A model generated the notes under the pieces. It made no database searches. It was not told where the DNA came from and saw only the letters and a list, made by a program, of their open reading frames with translations. Shown here one piece after another: positions 8,468 to 17,657 of a stretch of DNA of 53,299 nt. Source of the stretch: Streptomyces mesophilus (lineage in GTDB: Bacteria; Actinomycetota; Actinomycetes; Streptomycetales; Streptomycetaceae); NCBI RefSeq assembly GCF_011044995.1, contig NZ_JAAKZW010000023.1:1-53299 (forward strand). Direction: 5' to 3'. Numbering within the stretch: position 1 is the stretch's first letter; the number at the start of each line of letters is the position of its first letter. The translations under genes were made by a program, and so were the position numbers.

Positions 8468-9499
8468 ATGGCGCTCACGCTCTACGTCGACACCGCGCGC
8501 TGGCGGGCACACCACAAGCAGGTGCTCGAACAGTTCCCGGGTCTGATCCCCGTCTGCAAGGGCAACGGCTACGGCTTCGGCCACGAGCGGCTCGCCGAGG
8601 AGGCGACCCGGCTCGGCGCTGACATGCTCGCCGTCGGCACCACGTACGAAGCCGCCCGGATCAAAGACTGGTTCAGCGGCGACCTGCTCGTCCTCACCCC
8701 GTTCCGTCGCGGCGAGGAGCCGGTGCCGCTGCCGGACCGCGTGATCCGCTCCGTCTCCTCGGTCGAGGGCGTGCACGGCCTGGTGGGCGCGCGCGTCGTC
8801 ATCGAGGTGATGAGCTCGATGAAGCGGCACGGCGTCGGCGAGCACGAGCTCGGCCAGCTGCACGCGGCCATAGAGGACGTGCGCCTCGAGGGCTTCGGCA
8901 TCCACCTGCCGCTGGACCGCACCGACGGCTCGGACGCCGTCGAGGAGGTCATCGGCTGGATGGACCGGCTGCGTGCGGCCCGCCTCCCGCTGCACACGAT
9001 GTTCGTGAGCCACCTGTCCGCGCAGGAACTGGCTCGTCTCCAGCAGCAGTTCCCGCAGACCCGCTTCCGCGCCCGTATCGGCACGCGCCTGTGGCTCGGC
9101 GACCACGAGGCCACGGAGTACCGCGGCGCGGTCCTGGACGTCACGCGCGTCTCCAAGGGCGACCGCTTCGGCTACCGCCAGCAGAAGGCCGCCTCCGACG
9201 GCTGGCTCGTGGTCGTCGCCGGCGGTACCTCACATGGTGTGGGCCTCGAGGCACCCAAGGCGCTGCACGGTGTGATGCCGCGCGCCAAGGGCGTCGCCCG
9301 TGCGGGCCTGGCCACCGTCAACCGGAACCTTTCGCCGTTCGTCTGGTCCGGCAAGCAGCGCTGGTTCGCCGAGCCGCCGCACATGCAGGTCTCGATCCTG
9401 TTCGTGCCGAGCGACTCCCAGGAGCCCAAGGTGGGCGAGGAGCTGGTGGCCCATCTCCGGCACACCACGACGCAGTTCGACCGGCTCGTCGACCGCTGA
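8468..9499 (+). CDS. Alanine racemase-like PLP-barrel protein, catalytic tyrosine apparently absent
   Basis: A 343-residue fold-type III PLP protein. The N-terminal barrel has the PLP lysine in CKGNGYGFGH (Lys31), matching KANAYGHG of alanine racemases. In the C-terminal domain, where racemases have GYADG with the second catalytic base Tyr, this protein reads VAGGTSHGVG, so ordinary two-base racemisation looks unlikely. It follows femX by about 140 bases, suggesting an envelope amino-acid role. Start is uncertain: ATG 8468 begins the conserved MALTLYVDTARW, while ATG 8411 in frame adds 19 residues; neither has an ideal ribosome site. Confidence 0.78.
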   Translation: MALTLYVDTARWRAHHKQVLEQFPGLIPVCKGNGYGFGHERLAEEATRLGADMLAVGTTYEAARIKDWFSGDLLVLTPFRRGEEPVPLPDRVIRSVSSVEGVHGLVGARVVIEVMSSMKRHGVGEHELGQLHAAIEDVRLEGFGIHLPLDRTDGSDAVEEVIGWMDRLRAARLPLHTMFVSHLSAQELARLQQQFPQTRFRARIGTRLWLGDHEATEYRGAVLDVTRVSKGDRFGYRQQKAASDGWLVVVAGGTSHGVGLEAPKALHGVMPRAKGVARAGLATVNRNLSPFVWSGKQRWFAEPPHMQVSILFVPSDSQEPKVGEELVAHLRHTTTQFDRLVDR

Positions 9500-9505
9500 G
9501 CCACC

Positions 9506-9570
9506 GCTGTACGTACGCCGAAGGGGCGCCCCGACTCCGGTTGCGGGCGCCCCTTCGGCGTACGTACAGC
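9506..9570. terminator. Strong bidirectional terminator
   Basis: Perfect 26-bp stem: left arm 9506-9531, right arm 9545-9570, 13-base loop. It separates the rightward racemase-like gene from the leftward GT87-like gene, 6 bases after one stop and 12 bases from the other. Confidence 0.92.
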
Positions 9571-9582
9571 CAAGCCGTTCGC

Positions 9583-11145
9583 TCAGGGCGAACTCTCCTG
9601 AACCGCACCGCCCAGAGCGGGCCCGGGGCTCTCCACGCCCCATTGCACATACGTCCCATCGGTCCCGTGCGCCGCATGCCTCGGCGGATGTGCCGCCCGG
9701 CCCAGGGCGAAGACATCCGTGGCCCCGTCCAAGACGCCGCCCGAGGGGTCGTCCGAGCCGTCCTTGCGTACGGGATCGCGCTCGGGCATCAGGATGTCGC
9801 GGACGATGACGGCGCAGAGGTACAGCGTGCCCAGGAGGTGCAGCAGGATGGCCAGTTGATAGCCCTCCTCCGGCAGCCCCTGGTGCTTGTCGCCGCTCGT
9901 CGTGTACGCGAGGTACATCCAGATCCCGAGGAAGTACATGACTTCGCAGGCCTGCCAGATCAGGAAGTCACGCCAACGGGGCCGGGCAAGTGCAGCGAGC
10001 GGGATCAGCCACAGCACGTACTGCGGTGAATAGACCTTGTTGGTAAGGATGAACGCCGCCACCACCAGGAAGGCGAGCTGAGCGAAGCGCGGCCTGCGCG
10101 GTGCCGTCAGCGTGAGCGCGGCAATCAGCCCGCAGCAGGCCACCATCAGCAGCGTGGCCAGGGTGTTGACGGTCTCGGTGCTGAGCGGGGTATCCATCCG
10201 CTGCTGCAGGATCAGCCAGAACGAGCCGAAGTCCGTCCCGCGCTCCTGGCTGAACGTGTAGAACTTCGCCCAGCCGTCGAAGGCCCCGATCATCACCGGC
10301 AGGTTCACCGCCAGCCAGGCGCCTGCCGCACCCGCGAAGGCGATCCCGAACTCCCGCCAACGCCCTGCCCGCCAGCACAGCAGCAGCAACGGCCCCAGCA
10401 GGAACACGGGATAGAGCTTGGCCGCGGTCGCCAGACCGAGCAGCACGCCGAAGGCCAGCGGACGCGCACGCGCCCACATGAGCATCGCGGCGGCGGTCAG
10501 CGCGATCGCGAGCAGATCCCAGTTGATGGTCGCCGTGAGCGCGCCCGCGGGGGCCAGCGCGACGAGCAGCCCGTCCCAGGGCCGGCGCCGGTGTGTACGG
10601 GCGACACAGACCGCGATGACGACGGCGCAGACCATCAGCATGCCGGCGTTGACCAGCCAGTAGACCTGCTCGCGGTACTGCAGGGTGTCGGTGGAGTCGG
10701 TGGGGACACCGGTGATCCAGGACGCGACCTCCATGAACACCCCGGTCAGCACGGGGTATTCGAGGTACTCCATACCGCCGGAGATATCGCGCGGGATGCG
10801 GTCGAAGTACGGGACGAGATCCTCGGCGAAGCCGCGCCCCTGGAAGAGGTGCGGGATGTCGGAGTAGCAGGCGTGGGTGTACTGCGCGCCTGCGCCGAAG
10901 AACCAGCCGCCGTTGTAGCAGGGCAGCTTCTGCACCATGCCGAGCGCGAACATCCCGATGGCGATGAGCGCGATGATGCGCACCGGAGTCCACCAGTGGC
11001 CCCCGAACAGCGCTCTGCGGCCGAGCGGACCGCCGATCAGCTCACTGCCGGCCGCGGCGACCTCGTCCTGCCGTGTCGGCGCCACCGGCTCCTCAGCGGG
11101 GTCCCTGCCGGGTCCTGTGCGCGGGCTCGGGCTCGTGCTCGTCAT
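9583..11145 (-). CDS. Polytopic membrane glycosyltransferase, GT87 (DUF2029)-like
   Basis: About 520 residues with roughly 10-12 hydrophobic segments. NWDLLAIALTAAAML followed by LLGLATAAKLYPVFLLGPLL resembles GT87 polyprenyl-phosphate-mannose-dependent transferases, which glycosylate envelope lipids or polysaccharides from outside. I chose ATG 11145 (MTSTSPSPRTGP); ATG 11154 is equally possible. The frame runs back to 11259 across two parS sites, giving a false MFHVKH... N terminus that should not be annotated. It lies downstream of the penicillin-binding protein gene, beyond a terminator and two parS sites. Confidence 0.82.
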   Translation of the reverse strand: MTSTSPSPRTGPGRDPAEEPVAPTRQDEVAAAGSELIGGPLGRRALFGGHWWTPVRIIALIAIGMFALGMVQKLPCYNGGWFFGAGAQYTHACYSDIPHLFQGRGFAEDLVPYFDRIPRDISGGMEYLEYPVLTGVFMEVASWITGVPTDSTDTLQYREQVYWLVNAGMLMVCAVVIAVCVARTHRRRPWDGLLVALAPAGALTATINWDLLAIALTAAAMLMWARARPLAFGVLLGLATAAKLYPVFLLGPLLLLCWRAGRWREFGIAFAGAAGAWLAVNLPVMIGAFDGWAKFYTFSQERGTDFGSFWLILQQRMDTPLSTETVNTLATLLMVACCGLIAALTLTAPRRPRFAQLAFLVVAAFILTNKVYSPQYVLWLIPLAALARPRWRDFLIWQACEVMYFLGIWMYLAYTTSGDKHQGLPEEGYQLAILLHLLGTLYLCAVIVRDILMPERDPVRKDGSDDPSGGVLDGATDVFALGRAAHPPRHAAHGTDGTYVQWGVESPGPALGGAVQESSP

Positions 11146-11183
11146 GGGGTTCATCCTGCCGTACGGCGCCGTGGATACGGCGA

Positions 11184-11213
11184 GGGCCGCCGCACCCTGA
11201 GGTGCGGCGGCCC
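11184..11213 (-). terminator. Terminator hairpin downstream of the PBP gene
   Basis: Perfect 13-bp stem GGGCCGCCGCACC / GGTGCGGCGGCCC with loop CTGA, 62 bases beyond the PBP stop. It lies between the two parS copies and the GT87-like start, so the latter probably has its own promoter. Confidence 0.75.
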
Positions 11214-11215
11214 GT

Positions 11216-11229
11216 GTTTCACGTGAAAC
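11216..11229. other. parS site (2 of 13)
   Basis: Exact GTTTCACGTGAAAC next to the terminator at 11184-11213; its centre lies 28 bp from that of the next site. Confidence 0.93.
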
Positions 11230-11243
11230 GGTCGCCTTGGTGT

Positions 11244-11257
11244 GTTTCACGTGAAAC
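11244..11257. other. parS site (3 of 13)
   Basis: Exact GTTTCACGTGAAAC within the longer 20-bp palindrome TGTGTTTCACGTGAAACACA, 18 bases from the PBP stop. Confidence 0.93.
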
Positions 11258-11274
11258 ACACCGGCCTGAGTGGC

Positions 11275-13944
11275 CTACCCGGTTCCTCCGAACCAACCGT
11301 TCCCATTGCCGTTGCCATTACCGCCGGTTGGTTCCTCGGTGGTGGGCGGCGGTGAGGATTCGCCGCCGGTGGTGCCTCCGGTGTCCTGACCACCGTCCTG
11401 ACCGCCGTTCTGGCCGCCACTGGACTGGCAGATGAGGTCCCAGTCGGCGCAGGACGGGGAGGGATCGATCGACGGCGAAGGCTCAGGCTTCCCATGCGAC
11501 GGCTTCGGGTCGGGGTCGACATCCTCGCTCGGCGTCGGCGTGGGCGACGGGGTCGGCTTGCCGACGATCTCGCCGATCTCGGGGGCGTCAGTGAACTCGC
11601 CGTGATCCTCGCCCTCGGTGCCTTCGAGCATGTAGTCCTTCCAGACCTGCGCGGGCACCTCACCACCGTGGATCGAGTCACCGGCGTCGCCGGTGATACG
11701 GAGCAGCTTGCCCTCCTCGGGGTCGGAGCGGAACACACCGATCGCCGTGGAGAGTTCGGGCGTGTAACCGGCGTACCACGCAGACAGGTTGTCGTCGGTG
11801 GTACCGGTCTTGCCGGCGGCCGGGAAGCCGATGTCGGCGATGCGCTTGGCCGTACCGTTCTGGACGACGTTCTCCAGGACCTCGGTGACGCCGTTGGCGA
11901 CATCCGGGTCAAGGGCATCCTTGCCCGTGGGCTTCTGGAACCCGTCCAGCTCCGTCTCGTCCTTGACGACCTTGGTGACGGAGTACGGCTCGTAGTGCTC
12001 CCCTTCGGCCGCGAAGGTCGCGTACGCGCTGGACAAAGCGACCGCATCCGGCGTGGACGTACCCAGCGAGAACGAGACGTTGTCCATGTTGCCCGTGTCG
12101 AAGCTGTTCTCCGGGATTCCCAGTGCCCTTGCCGTCTTGCGGGTCGTGTCCAACCCGACGTCGATACCCAGCTGCGCAAACGGCACGTTGATGGACTTCT
12201 CCATCGCGAACTTCAACGTGACGAGCCCGTACTTCTTGCCGTCTTCTTCGTTCTGCTGACGGAAGGGCCCACCCTTGCCGTTCGGGATCGGGTCGCCGTT
12301 CTGGTCCTTGATGATGGTGTTGTCGTCACCGAGGTAGCGGCTCATCGGGGAGATGCCCTCCCCGCCGCTCTCCTGCGTCCCGTCCTCCATCGCCGAAGCC
12401 AGCACAAACGGCTTCCACGTCGACCCCACCGGCACACCCGTGGTGCGCGCGTTGTTGACGTAATAGCCCTTGTCGTAACCGGCCCCGCCGTACACCGCCT
12501 TGATCTGGCCGCTCTTCGGGTCGATGGAGGAGCCGCCGAACTGGACCAGCTTGTCCATGCGCTTGCCCTGTTCCTTGCGGGTCTTGTCGACCGCGTTCTC
12601 CAGGGCCTTGACCTTCTTCTCGTTGAAGGTCGTGTAGATCTTGTAGCCGCCCTTGTCGAGGTTCTCGATCGAGATCTCCATCTTTTTCGCGGCTTCCTGC
12701 TTCGCGATGTCGAGGAGATACCCCGTCTGCCCGGCAAGCGGCGACTTACGTTCCACTATCGTCGGGAACTCGGTGACCTTGTCCCGTTCCGCCTGGCTGA
12801 GCTTGCCGACCTCCACCATGCGGTCGAGGGTCCACTTCCAACGCGCCTCGACCCGCTTCTCGTTGAGCTGCTTGGTCGCGCTGGGTCCCACACCACCATC
12901 GGGGTTGTAGAGGTTCGGGCCCTTGAGGACCGAGGCGAGGAAGGCGCTCTCGCTGAGGCTCAGATCGAGGGAGTTCTTGCCGAAGTAGGCCTGCGAGGCG
13001 GCCTGGATGCCGTAGGCGTTACGCCCGTAATAGGCGGCGTTGAGATAGCCGGCCAGGATGTCGTCCTTCGACATCTGCGTACCGACCTTTATGGAGATGA
13101 AGAGCTCCTTGGCCTTACGGGAGACCGTCTGGCTCTGGTCCAGGTAGGTGTTCTTCACGAACTGCTGGGTGATGGTCGAACCACCCTGCGTCTCGCCGCC
13201 CGTGGCCATCTTGAACGCGGCGCGGGCGATACCCATCGGGTCCACGCCGCTGTCGGTCCTGAAGCTGGCGTTCTCCGCGGCGATCACCGCGTTCTGCATC
13301 TCGGTGGGGATCTGATCGATGTCGACGATCTGGCGGTTCTCCTTACCGCCGGTCGACGCCATCTGCTTGCCGTTGTCCCAGTAGAAGACGTTGCTCTCGT
13401 TGTTGGCGACCTTGTCGACCTTGGGGATCTCCACCATCGAGTAGGCGATGCCCGCGGCCGCGACCATCATCCCGAAGAAGCCGATGAGGCAGCCCGTGAC
13501 CTGCTTCCAGGACGGCACGAACCGCTTCAGGCCGTCGCGGTCCGACCGCGGATAGTCGACCCAACGCTTCTTGCCCGGCTCGTAACGGCCCCGGCCACGC
13601 CCCGGCCCTCCGGCCTCGCCGGAGCCGCCACGCCGGCCGCCACCGCCGCCATGACCACCGCGGCCACCGCCCTCGGGCGCCCGACGCCGGCCACCGCCGC
13701 CGCCGACACCCGTGGAGCGCTGCGCGGCTCGCCGCGCTTCGGCCCGGCCGCCCCAGGGGCGATCCTCACCGGACGTATCAGATGTACCCGACATACCCGA
13801 CGAGGCCGAAGCCCCGTACGAGGAAGAGGATCCAGACGATCCCCGCGGCGCTGCGCGCCGGCCTGACGAACCTGTCATGCCGCGCCGTGCCGCTGCACGT
13901 CCACCACCGTGCGACTGCGGAGGCTTGCGACGGTGCTCGCTCAT
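11275..13944 (-). CDS. Class A penicillin-binding protein (transglycosylase/transpeptidase)
   Basis: An 889-residue bifunctional peptidoglycan synthase. A Gly/Arg/Ser-rich cytoplasmic tail of about 130 residues precedes one membrane anchor (LIGFFGMMVAAAGIAYSM). The GT51 domain has the catalytic Glu in AAENASFRTDSGVD (about residue 224; the usual ED...H reads EN...D) and GGSTITQQ. The transpeptidase has STWK (Ser 508), KSIN and GKTGTT (Lys 712). It ends in a Ser/Pro/Gly-rich extracellular tail. ATG 13944 (MSEHRRKPPQ) follows GAGGAG; a 9-bp hairpin lies just 5' of that site. It diverges from padR. Confidence 0.95.
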   Translation of the reverse strand: MSEHRRKPPQSHGGGRAAARRGMTGSSGRRAAPRGSSGSSSSYGASASSGMSGTSDTSGEDRPWGGRAEARRAAQRSTGVGGGGGRRRAPEGGGRGGHGGGGGRRGGSGEAGGPGRGRGRYEPGKKRWVDYPRSDRDGLKRFVPSWKQVTGCLIGFFGMMVAAAGIAYSMVEIPKVDKVANNESNVFYWDNGKQMASTGGKENRQIVDIDQIPTEMQNAVIAAENASFRTDSGVDPMGIARAAFKMATGGETQGGSTITQQFVKNTYLDQSQTVSRKAKELFISIKVGTQMSKDDILAGYLNAAYYGRNAYGIQAASQAYFGKNSLDLSLSESAFLASVLKGPNLYNPDGGVGPSATKQLNEKRVEARWKWTLDRMVEVGKLSQAERDKVTEFPTIVERKSPLAGQTGYLLDIAKQEAAKKMEISIENLDKGGYKIYTTFNEKKVKALENAVDKTRKEQGKRMDKLVQFGGSSIDPKSGQIKAVYGGAGYDKGYYVNNARTTGVPVGSTWKPFVLASAMEDGTQESGGEGISPMSRYLGDDNTIIKDQNGDPIPNGKGGPFRQQNEEDGKKYGLVTLKFAMEKSINVPFAQLGIDVGLDTTRKTARALGIPENSFDTGNMDNVSFSLGTSTPDAVALSSAYATFAAEGEHYEPYSVTKVVKDETELDGFQKPTGKDALDPDVANGVTEVLENVVQNGTAKRIADIGFPAAGKTGTTDDNLSAWYAGYTPELSTAIGVFRSDPEEGKLLRITGDAGDSIHGGEVPAQVWKDYMLEGTEGEDHGEFTDAPEIGEIVGKPTPSPTPTPSEDVDPDPKPSHGKPEPSPSIDPSPSCADWDLICQSSGGQNGGQDGGQDTGGTTGGESSPPPTTEEPTGGNGNGNGNGWFGGTG

Positions 13945-14337
13945 CGAACGACTACTCCTCGGGCAGGCGTGGTACCCCACGCCTGAAGGCGGCAGGTGAG
14001 TTCCAGTCCCCCCGTAGTACGGACAGGCCCCTCCCCGGGCTCATCCGCACAGCATCCGGTGCCACGACGTCCACAGGCGTCCCCCGACCCTCGTGGGTCT
14101 CGTGGCTCTCGGTGAAATGCATGGCGCACAGACTACGCACCGTCAAAACCCGCCAGGTCCTGAAGTTCACCCCAAATCAGGCAACTTGCCTGCTGTGAAT
14201 CAGTGATGTGACGCCGTTCACCCACCCCCCTCTTGTCGCATCCCGAGGGCCGTTCTATCGTGCTGATGTATCGACTCGATACATCAGCACGGCATAAAGA
14301 GTCCTTGGGGACCCGGAATGTACGGAGGTGGCGAGGT
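13945..14337. other. PBP/padR divergent regulatory region
   Basis: About 390 bases without a gene. On the PBP side a perfect hairpin (13964-13972 with 13977-13985, loop TACC) sits in the leader just upstream of the GAGGAG ribosome site. On the other side lies the 31-base PadR-type palindrome. The middle (about 13990-14230) shows no feature I can support. Confidence 0.6.
14260..14290. promoter_or_regulatory. 31-bp palindrome, probable PadR operator
   Basis: Perfect 15-bp arms around one central base: GTGCTGATGTATCGA-C-TCGATACATCAGCAC. It contains ATGT...ACAT, the general pattern of PadR-family operators, and lies 47 bases before the padR start. Autoregulation, possibly with control of the downstream ino1, is inferred. 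Confidence 0.8.
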
Positions 14338-15015
14338 ATGAGCAGGCGCTCAGGCATCCTCGAGTTCGCCATCCTCGGACTGCTCCGGGAATCTCCGATG
14401 CACGGCTATGAGCTGCGCAAGCGACTCAACACGTCTCTGGGGGTCTTCCGGGCTTTCAGCTACGGGACGCTCTACCCCTGCCTCAAGACGCTGGTCGCCA
14501 ACGGCTGGTTGATCGAGGAACCGGGCAGCACTCCGGAGGACGCCCTCGCGGCATCCCTCACCGGCCGCCGAGCCAAGATCGTCTACAGGCTGACGGCGGA
14601 CGGCAAGGAACGCTTCGAGGAACTGCTCTCGCAGACCGGCCCGGATGCGTACGAAGACGAGACCTTCGCCGCCCGCTTCGCCTTCTTCGGACAGACGGAG
14701 CGAGACGTACGCATGCGCGTCCTGGAAGGCCGCCGCAGCCGGCTCGAGGAGCGCCTGGAGAAGATGCGCGCCTCGTTCGCCCGCACCCGCGAGCGCCTGG
14801 ACGACTACACACTCGAGCTGCAGCGGCACGGCATGGAGTCCGTGGAGCGCGAAGTGCGCTGGCTGAACGAGCTCATCGAGAGCGAGCGAGCGGGACGGGA
14901 CCGCAGGTCCGCGCCCGGGAGCGGCGCTCAGCAGGACACATCAGGAGAGACGGGCGGCCTGCCCCGGCACGGGGGCAGTACCCGGCCGGATCCGTCCGAC
15001 GACACCAGCAAGTGA
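14338..15015 (+). CDS. PadR family transcriptional regulator
   Basis: A 225-residue regulator. The N-terminal winged helix is typical (LEFAILGLLRESPMHGYELR, then YGTLYPCLKTL), and a coiled-coil C-terminal domain (about residues 110-185) should mediate dimerisation; the last 35 residues are polar and likely disordered. ATG 14338 follows GGAGGTG at 14324-14330; the frame to 14233 would run through the operator and is rejected. Its stop lies 45 bases before ino1, so it may control inositol synthesis; the effector is unknown. Confidence 0.92.
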   Translation: MSRRSGILEFAILGLLRESPMHGYELRKRLNTSLGVFRAFSYGTLYPCLKTLVANGWLIEEPGSTPEDALAASLTGRRAKIVYRLTADGKERFEELLSQTGPDAYEDETFAARFAFFGQTERDVRMRVLEGRRSRLEERLEKMRASFARTRERLDDYTLELQRHGMESVEREVRWLNELIESERAGRDRRSAPGSGAQQDTSGETGGLPRHGGSTRPDPSDDTSK

Positions 15016-15060
15016 GGTCCGTGAGTGGGCCTCACCTCGTACACACAGGGAGCAACCGGA

Positions 15061-16143
15061 ATGGGTTCGGTTCGCGTAGCCATCGTCGGCGTGGGCAACT
15101 GCGCCGCCTCGCTCGTGCAGGGCGTCGAGTACTACAAGGACGCCGACAAGGACGCCAAGGTCCCGGGTCTGATGCACGTGCAGTTCGGCGACTACCACGT
15201 CGGTGACGTGGAGTTCGTGGCCGCGTTCGACGTGGACGCCAAGAAGGTCGGCCTCGACCTGGCGGACGCCATCGGCGCGAGCGAGAACAACACGATCAAG
15301 ATCTGCGACGTCCCGAACAGCGGCGTCCAGGTCCAGCGTGGTCACACCCTCGACGGCCTGGGCCTGTACTACCGACAGACCATCGAGGAGTCCGACGAGG
15401 CCCCGGTCGACGTCGTCCAGATCCTCAAGGACCGTCAGGTCGACGTCCTCGTCTGCTACCTGCCCGTCGGTTCCGAGGACGCTGCGAAGTTCTACGCGCA
15501 GTGCGCCATCGACGCCAAGGTCGCGTTCGTCAACGCTCTGCCGGTCTTCATCGCCGGTACGAAGGAGTGGGCGGACAAGTTCACCGAGGCCGGCGTGCCG
15601 ATCGTCGGTGACGACATCAAGTCGCAGGTGGGCGCCACCATCACGCACCGCGTGATGGCGAAGCTCTTCGAGGACCGCGGTGTCCGTCTCGAGCGCACCA
15701 TGCAGCTCAACGTCGGCGGCAACATGGACTTCAAGAACATGCTCGAGCGCGACCGCCTCGAGTCCAAGAAGATCTCCAAGACGCAGGCCGTCACCTCGCA
15801 GATCCCCGACCGTGAGCTCGGCGAGAAGAACGTGCACATCGGCCCGTCCGACTACGTCGCGTGGCTCGACGACCGCAAGTGGGCGTACGTCCGCCTCGAG
15901 GGCCGCGCGTTCGGCGACGTTCCGCTGAACCTCGAGTACAAGCTCGAGGTCTGGGACTCCCCGAACTCGGCCGGTGTCATCATCGACGCCCTGCGCGCCG
16001 CGAAGATCGCCAAGGACCGCGGCATCGGTGGCCCGATCCTGTCGGCGTCCTCGTACTTCATGAAGTCCCCGCCGGTTCAGTACTTCGACGACGAGGCCTA
16101 CGCGAACGTCGAGAAGTTCATCAAGGGCGAGGTCGAGCGCTGA
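15061..16143 (+). CDS. ino1: Inositol-1-phosphate synthase
   Basis: A 360-residue NAD-dependent enzyme converting glucose-6-phosphate to 1L-myo-inositol-1-phosphate, the entry to phosphatidylinositol lipids and mycothiol in actinomycetes. The NAD site is [22 protein letters not shown]; the catalytic-domain features [15 protein letters not shown] and [12 protein letters not shown] are present. I chose ATG 15061; GTG 15025 in frame adds 12 poorly conserved residues. Two parS sites and a terminator follow. The padR gene lies directly upstream. Confidence 0.96.
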   Translation: MGSVRVAIVGVGNCAASLVQGVEYYKDADKDAKVPGLMHVQFGDYHVGDVEFVAAFDVDAKKVGLDLADAIGASENNTIKICDVPNSGVQVQRGHTLDGLGLYYRQTIEESDEAPVDVVQILKDRQVDVLVCYLPVGSEDAAKFYAQCAIDAKVAFVNALPVFIAGTKEWADKFTEAGVPIVGDDIKSQVGATITHRVMAKLFEDRGVRLERTMQLNVGGNMDFKNMLERDRLESKKISKTQAVTSQIPDRELGEKNVHIGPSDYVAWLDDRKWAYVRLEGRAFGDVPLNLEYKLEVWDSPNSAGVIIDALRAAKIAKDRGIGGPILSASSYFMKSPPVQYFDDEAYANVEKFIKGEVER

Positions 16144-16160
16144 GCCCAGGCTCCGCGACT

Positions 16161-16174
16161 GTTTCACGTGAAAC
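16161..16174. other. parS site (4 of 13)
   Basis: Exact GTTTCACGTGAAAC between the ino1 stop and its terminator. The next copy is 22 bp away, about two helical turns. Confidence 0.93.
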
Positions 16175-16182
16175 ATCCATCT

Positions 16183-16196
16183 GTTTCACGTGAAAC
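16183..16196. other. parS site (5 of 13)
   Basis: Second exact copy of the pair downstream of ino1. Confidence 0.93.
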
Positions 16197-16219
16197 ACCC
16201 ATCCCCTGAGGGCTGTTGA

Positions 16220-16256
16220 GGCCCCCGGTTCGCACACATTCTGCGAACCGGGGGCC
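16220..16256 (+). terminator. ino1 terminator
   Basis: Perfect 15-bp stem (16220-16234 with 16242-16256) and 7-base loop, followed by TTCTCCTTG. Placed after ino1 and before the MFS gene. Confidence 0.87.
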
Positions 16257-16280
16257 TTCTCCTTGTGTGAGGCTGTGACC

Positions 16281-17543
16281 ATGGCCGTCGTACGTGACCT
16301 GCGCATGCTGCTGCGCTTCCGGGACTTCCGCCGCCTGCTCGCCGTACGACTCCTCTCCCAGGGCGCCGACGGGGTCTACCAGGTCGCGCTCGCCACGTAC
16401 GTCGTCTTCTCACCGGAGAAGCAGACCTCGGCCGCGGCCATCGCCTCCGCCATGGCCGTGCTGCTGCTTCCGTACTCCTTCATCGGCCCGTTCGCGGGCG
16501 TCCTGCTCGACCGCTGGCCGCGCCGCCAGGTCTTCGTCTACGGGAACCTGCTCCGCGCATGCCTGGCCTGCGTCACCGGCGTGCTGATCCTGCTGAGCGT
16601 CCCGGACTGGCTCTTCTACGCCTCGGCCCTCTGCGTCACCGCCGTGAACCGCTTCGTCCTGGCCGGCCTCTCGGCCGCCTTGCCCCGTGTCGTCGACGGC
16701 GAGCGCCTCGTCATCGCCAACTCCCTTTCCCCTACGGCCGGCACCCTGGCGGCCACCGCGGGCGGCGGCCTCGCTTTCGTCGTACGGATCCTCGTCGCCG
16801 ATTCCGATGCGGCGGTGGTGCTGCTCGGCGCCGTCCTCTACCTCTGCTCGGCCCTCGTCGCCATACGGTTCACGCGCGACCTCCTCGGCCCCGAGCCCTC
16901 TCTGGTGCAGCCCCGCATCGGCGCCGCGGTGGCCTCCACTGTGCGAGGGCTGACCGCCGGCATACGACATCTGCTCGAGCCCGAACGACGGCCTGCGGCA
17001 CGGGCGTTGGCGGCGATGACCGCCATGCGGTTCTGCTACGGCGCGCTCTCCGTGATGGTGCTGATGCTCTGCCGGTACGCATGGACCTCCCGCGAATCCG
17101 AAGGGCTCGCCCTGCTCGGGGTCGCGGTCCTGGTGTCGGGCGCGGGCTTCTTCGCCGCGGCCGTGATGACCCCCTGGGCAGTGGGGCGGCTCGGGCCGGC
17201 CGGGTGGATCGTGGCCTGTGCGGGCGCGGCAGCCGTACTGGAACCGGCACTTGGGCTGCCGTTCGCCCCCGCGCCGATACTTGTCGCCGCCTTCGTCCTG
17301 GGGCTCGTCACGCAGGGCGCGAAGATCGCCACGGACACCACCGTGCAGGCCGCGGTGGACGACGGCTTCCGTGGCCGGATCTTCTCCGTTTACGACGTGC
17401 TGTTCAACGTGGCGTTCGTGGGCGCGGCGGCCGTGGCGGCGTTGATCCTGCCGCCGGACGGCAAGTCGGTGACGCTGGTGGTCACGGTCGCGCTGCTCTA
17501 CGCGGCAACTACAGCCGCCATGTACCGATATGAGGTGCAGTAA
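16281..17543 (+). CDS. MFS transporter
   Basis: A 420-residue permease with about 12 hydrophobic segments. RFRDFRRLLAVRLLSQGADGVYQ is a typical start for MFS efflux proteins related to the MFS_3/enterobactin-exporter type, and LDRWPRRQVFVYGNLLRA fits the loop 2-3 motif. ATG 16281 follows GTGAGG; TTG 16263 is a less likely start. It stands alone after the ino1 terminator. Substrate unknown. Confidence 0.87.
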   Translation: MAVVRDLRMLLRFRDFRRLLAVRLLSQGADGVYQVALATYVVFSPEKQTSAAAIASAMAVLLLPYSFIGPFAGVLLDRWPRRQVFVYGNLLRACLACVTGVLILLSVPDWLFYASALCVTAVNRFVLAGLSAALPRVVDGERLVIANSLSPTAGTLAATAGGGLAFVVRILVADSDAAVVLLGAVLYLCSALVAIRFTRDLLGPEPSLVQPRIGAAVASTVRGLTAGIRHLLEPERRPAARALAAMTAMRFCYGALSVMVLMLCRYAWTSRESEGLALLGVAVLVSGAGFFAAAVMTPWAVGRLGPAGWIVACAGAAAVLEPALGLPFAPAPILVAAFVLGLVTQGAKIATDTTVQAAVDDGFRGRIFSVYDVLFNVAFVGAAAVAALILPPDGKSVTLVVTVALLYAATTAAMYRYEVQ

Positions 17544-17657
17544 GTGTCACATCAGTGCCACAGAGCCTCTCTGGGCTTCAGAGTTGTCACCGGTTCCCGA
17601 TAACTTCACGAGCGTCAATTCCACGCCAATAGGCACTCGTTCGAGGGGGACCCCCAC

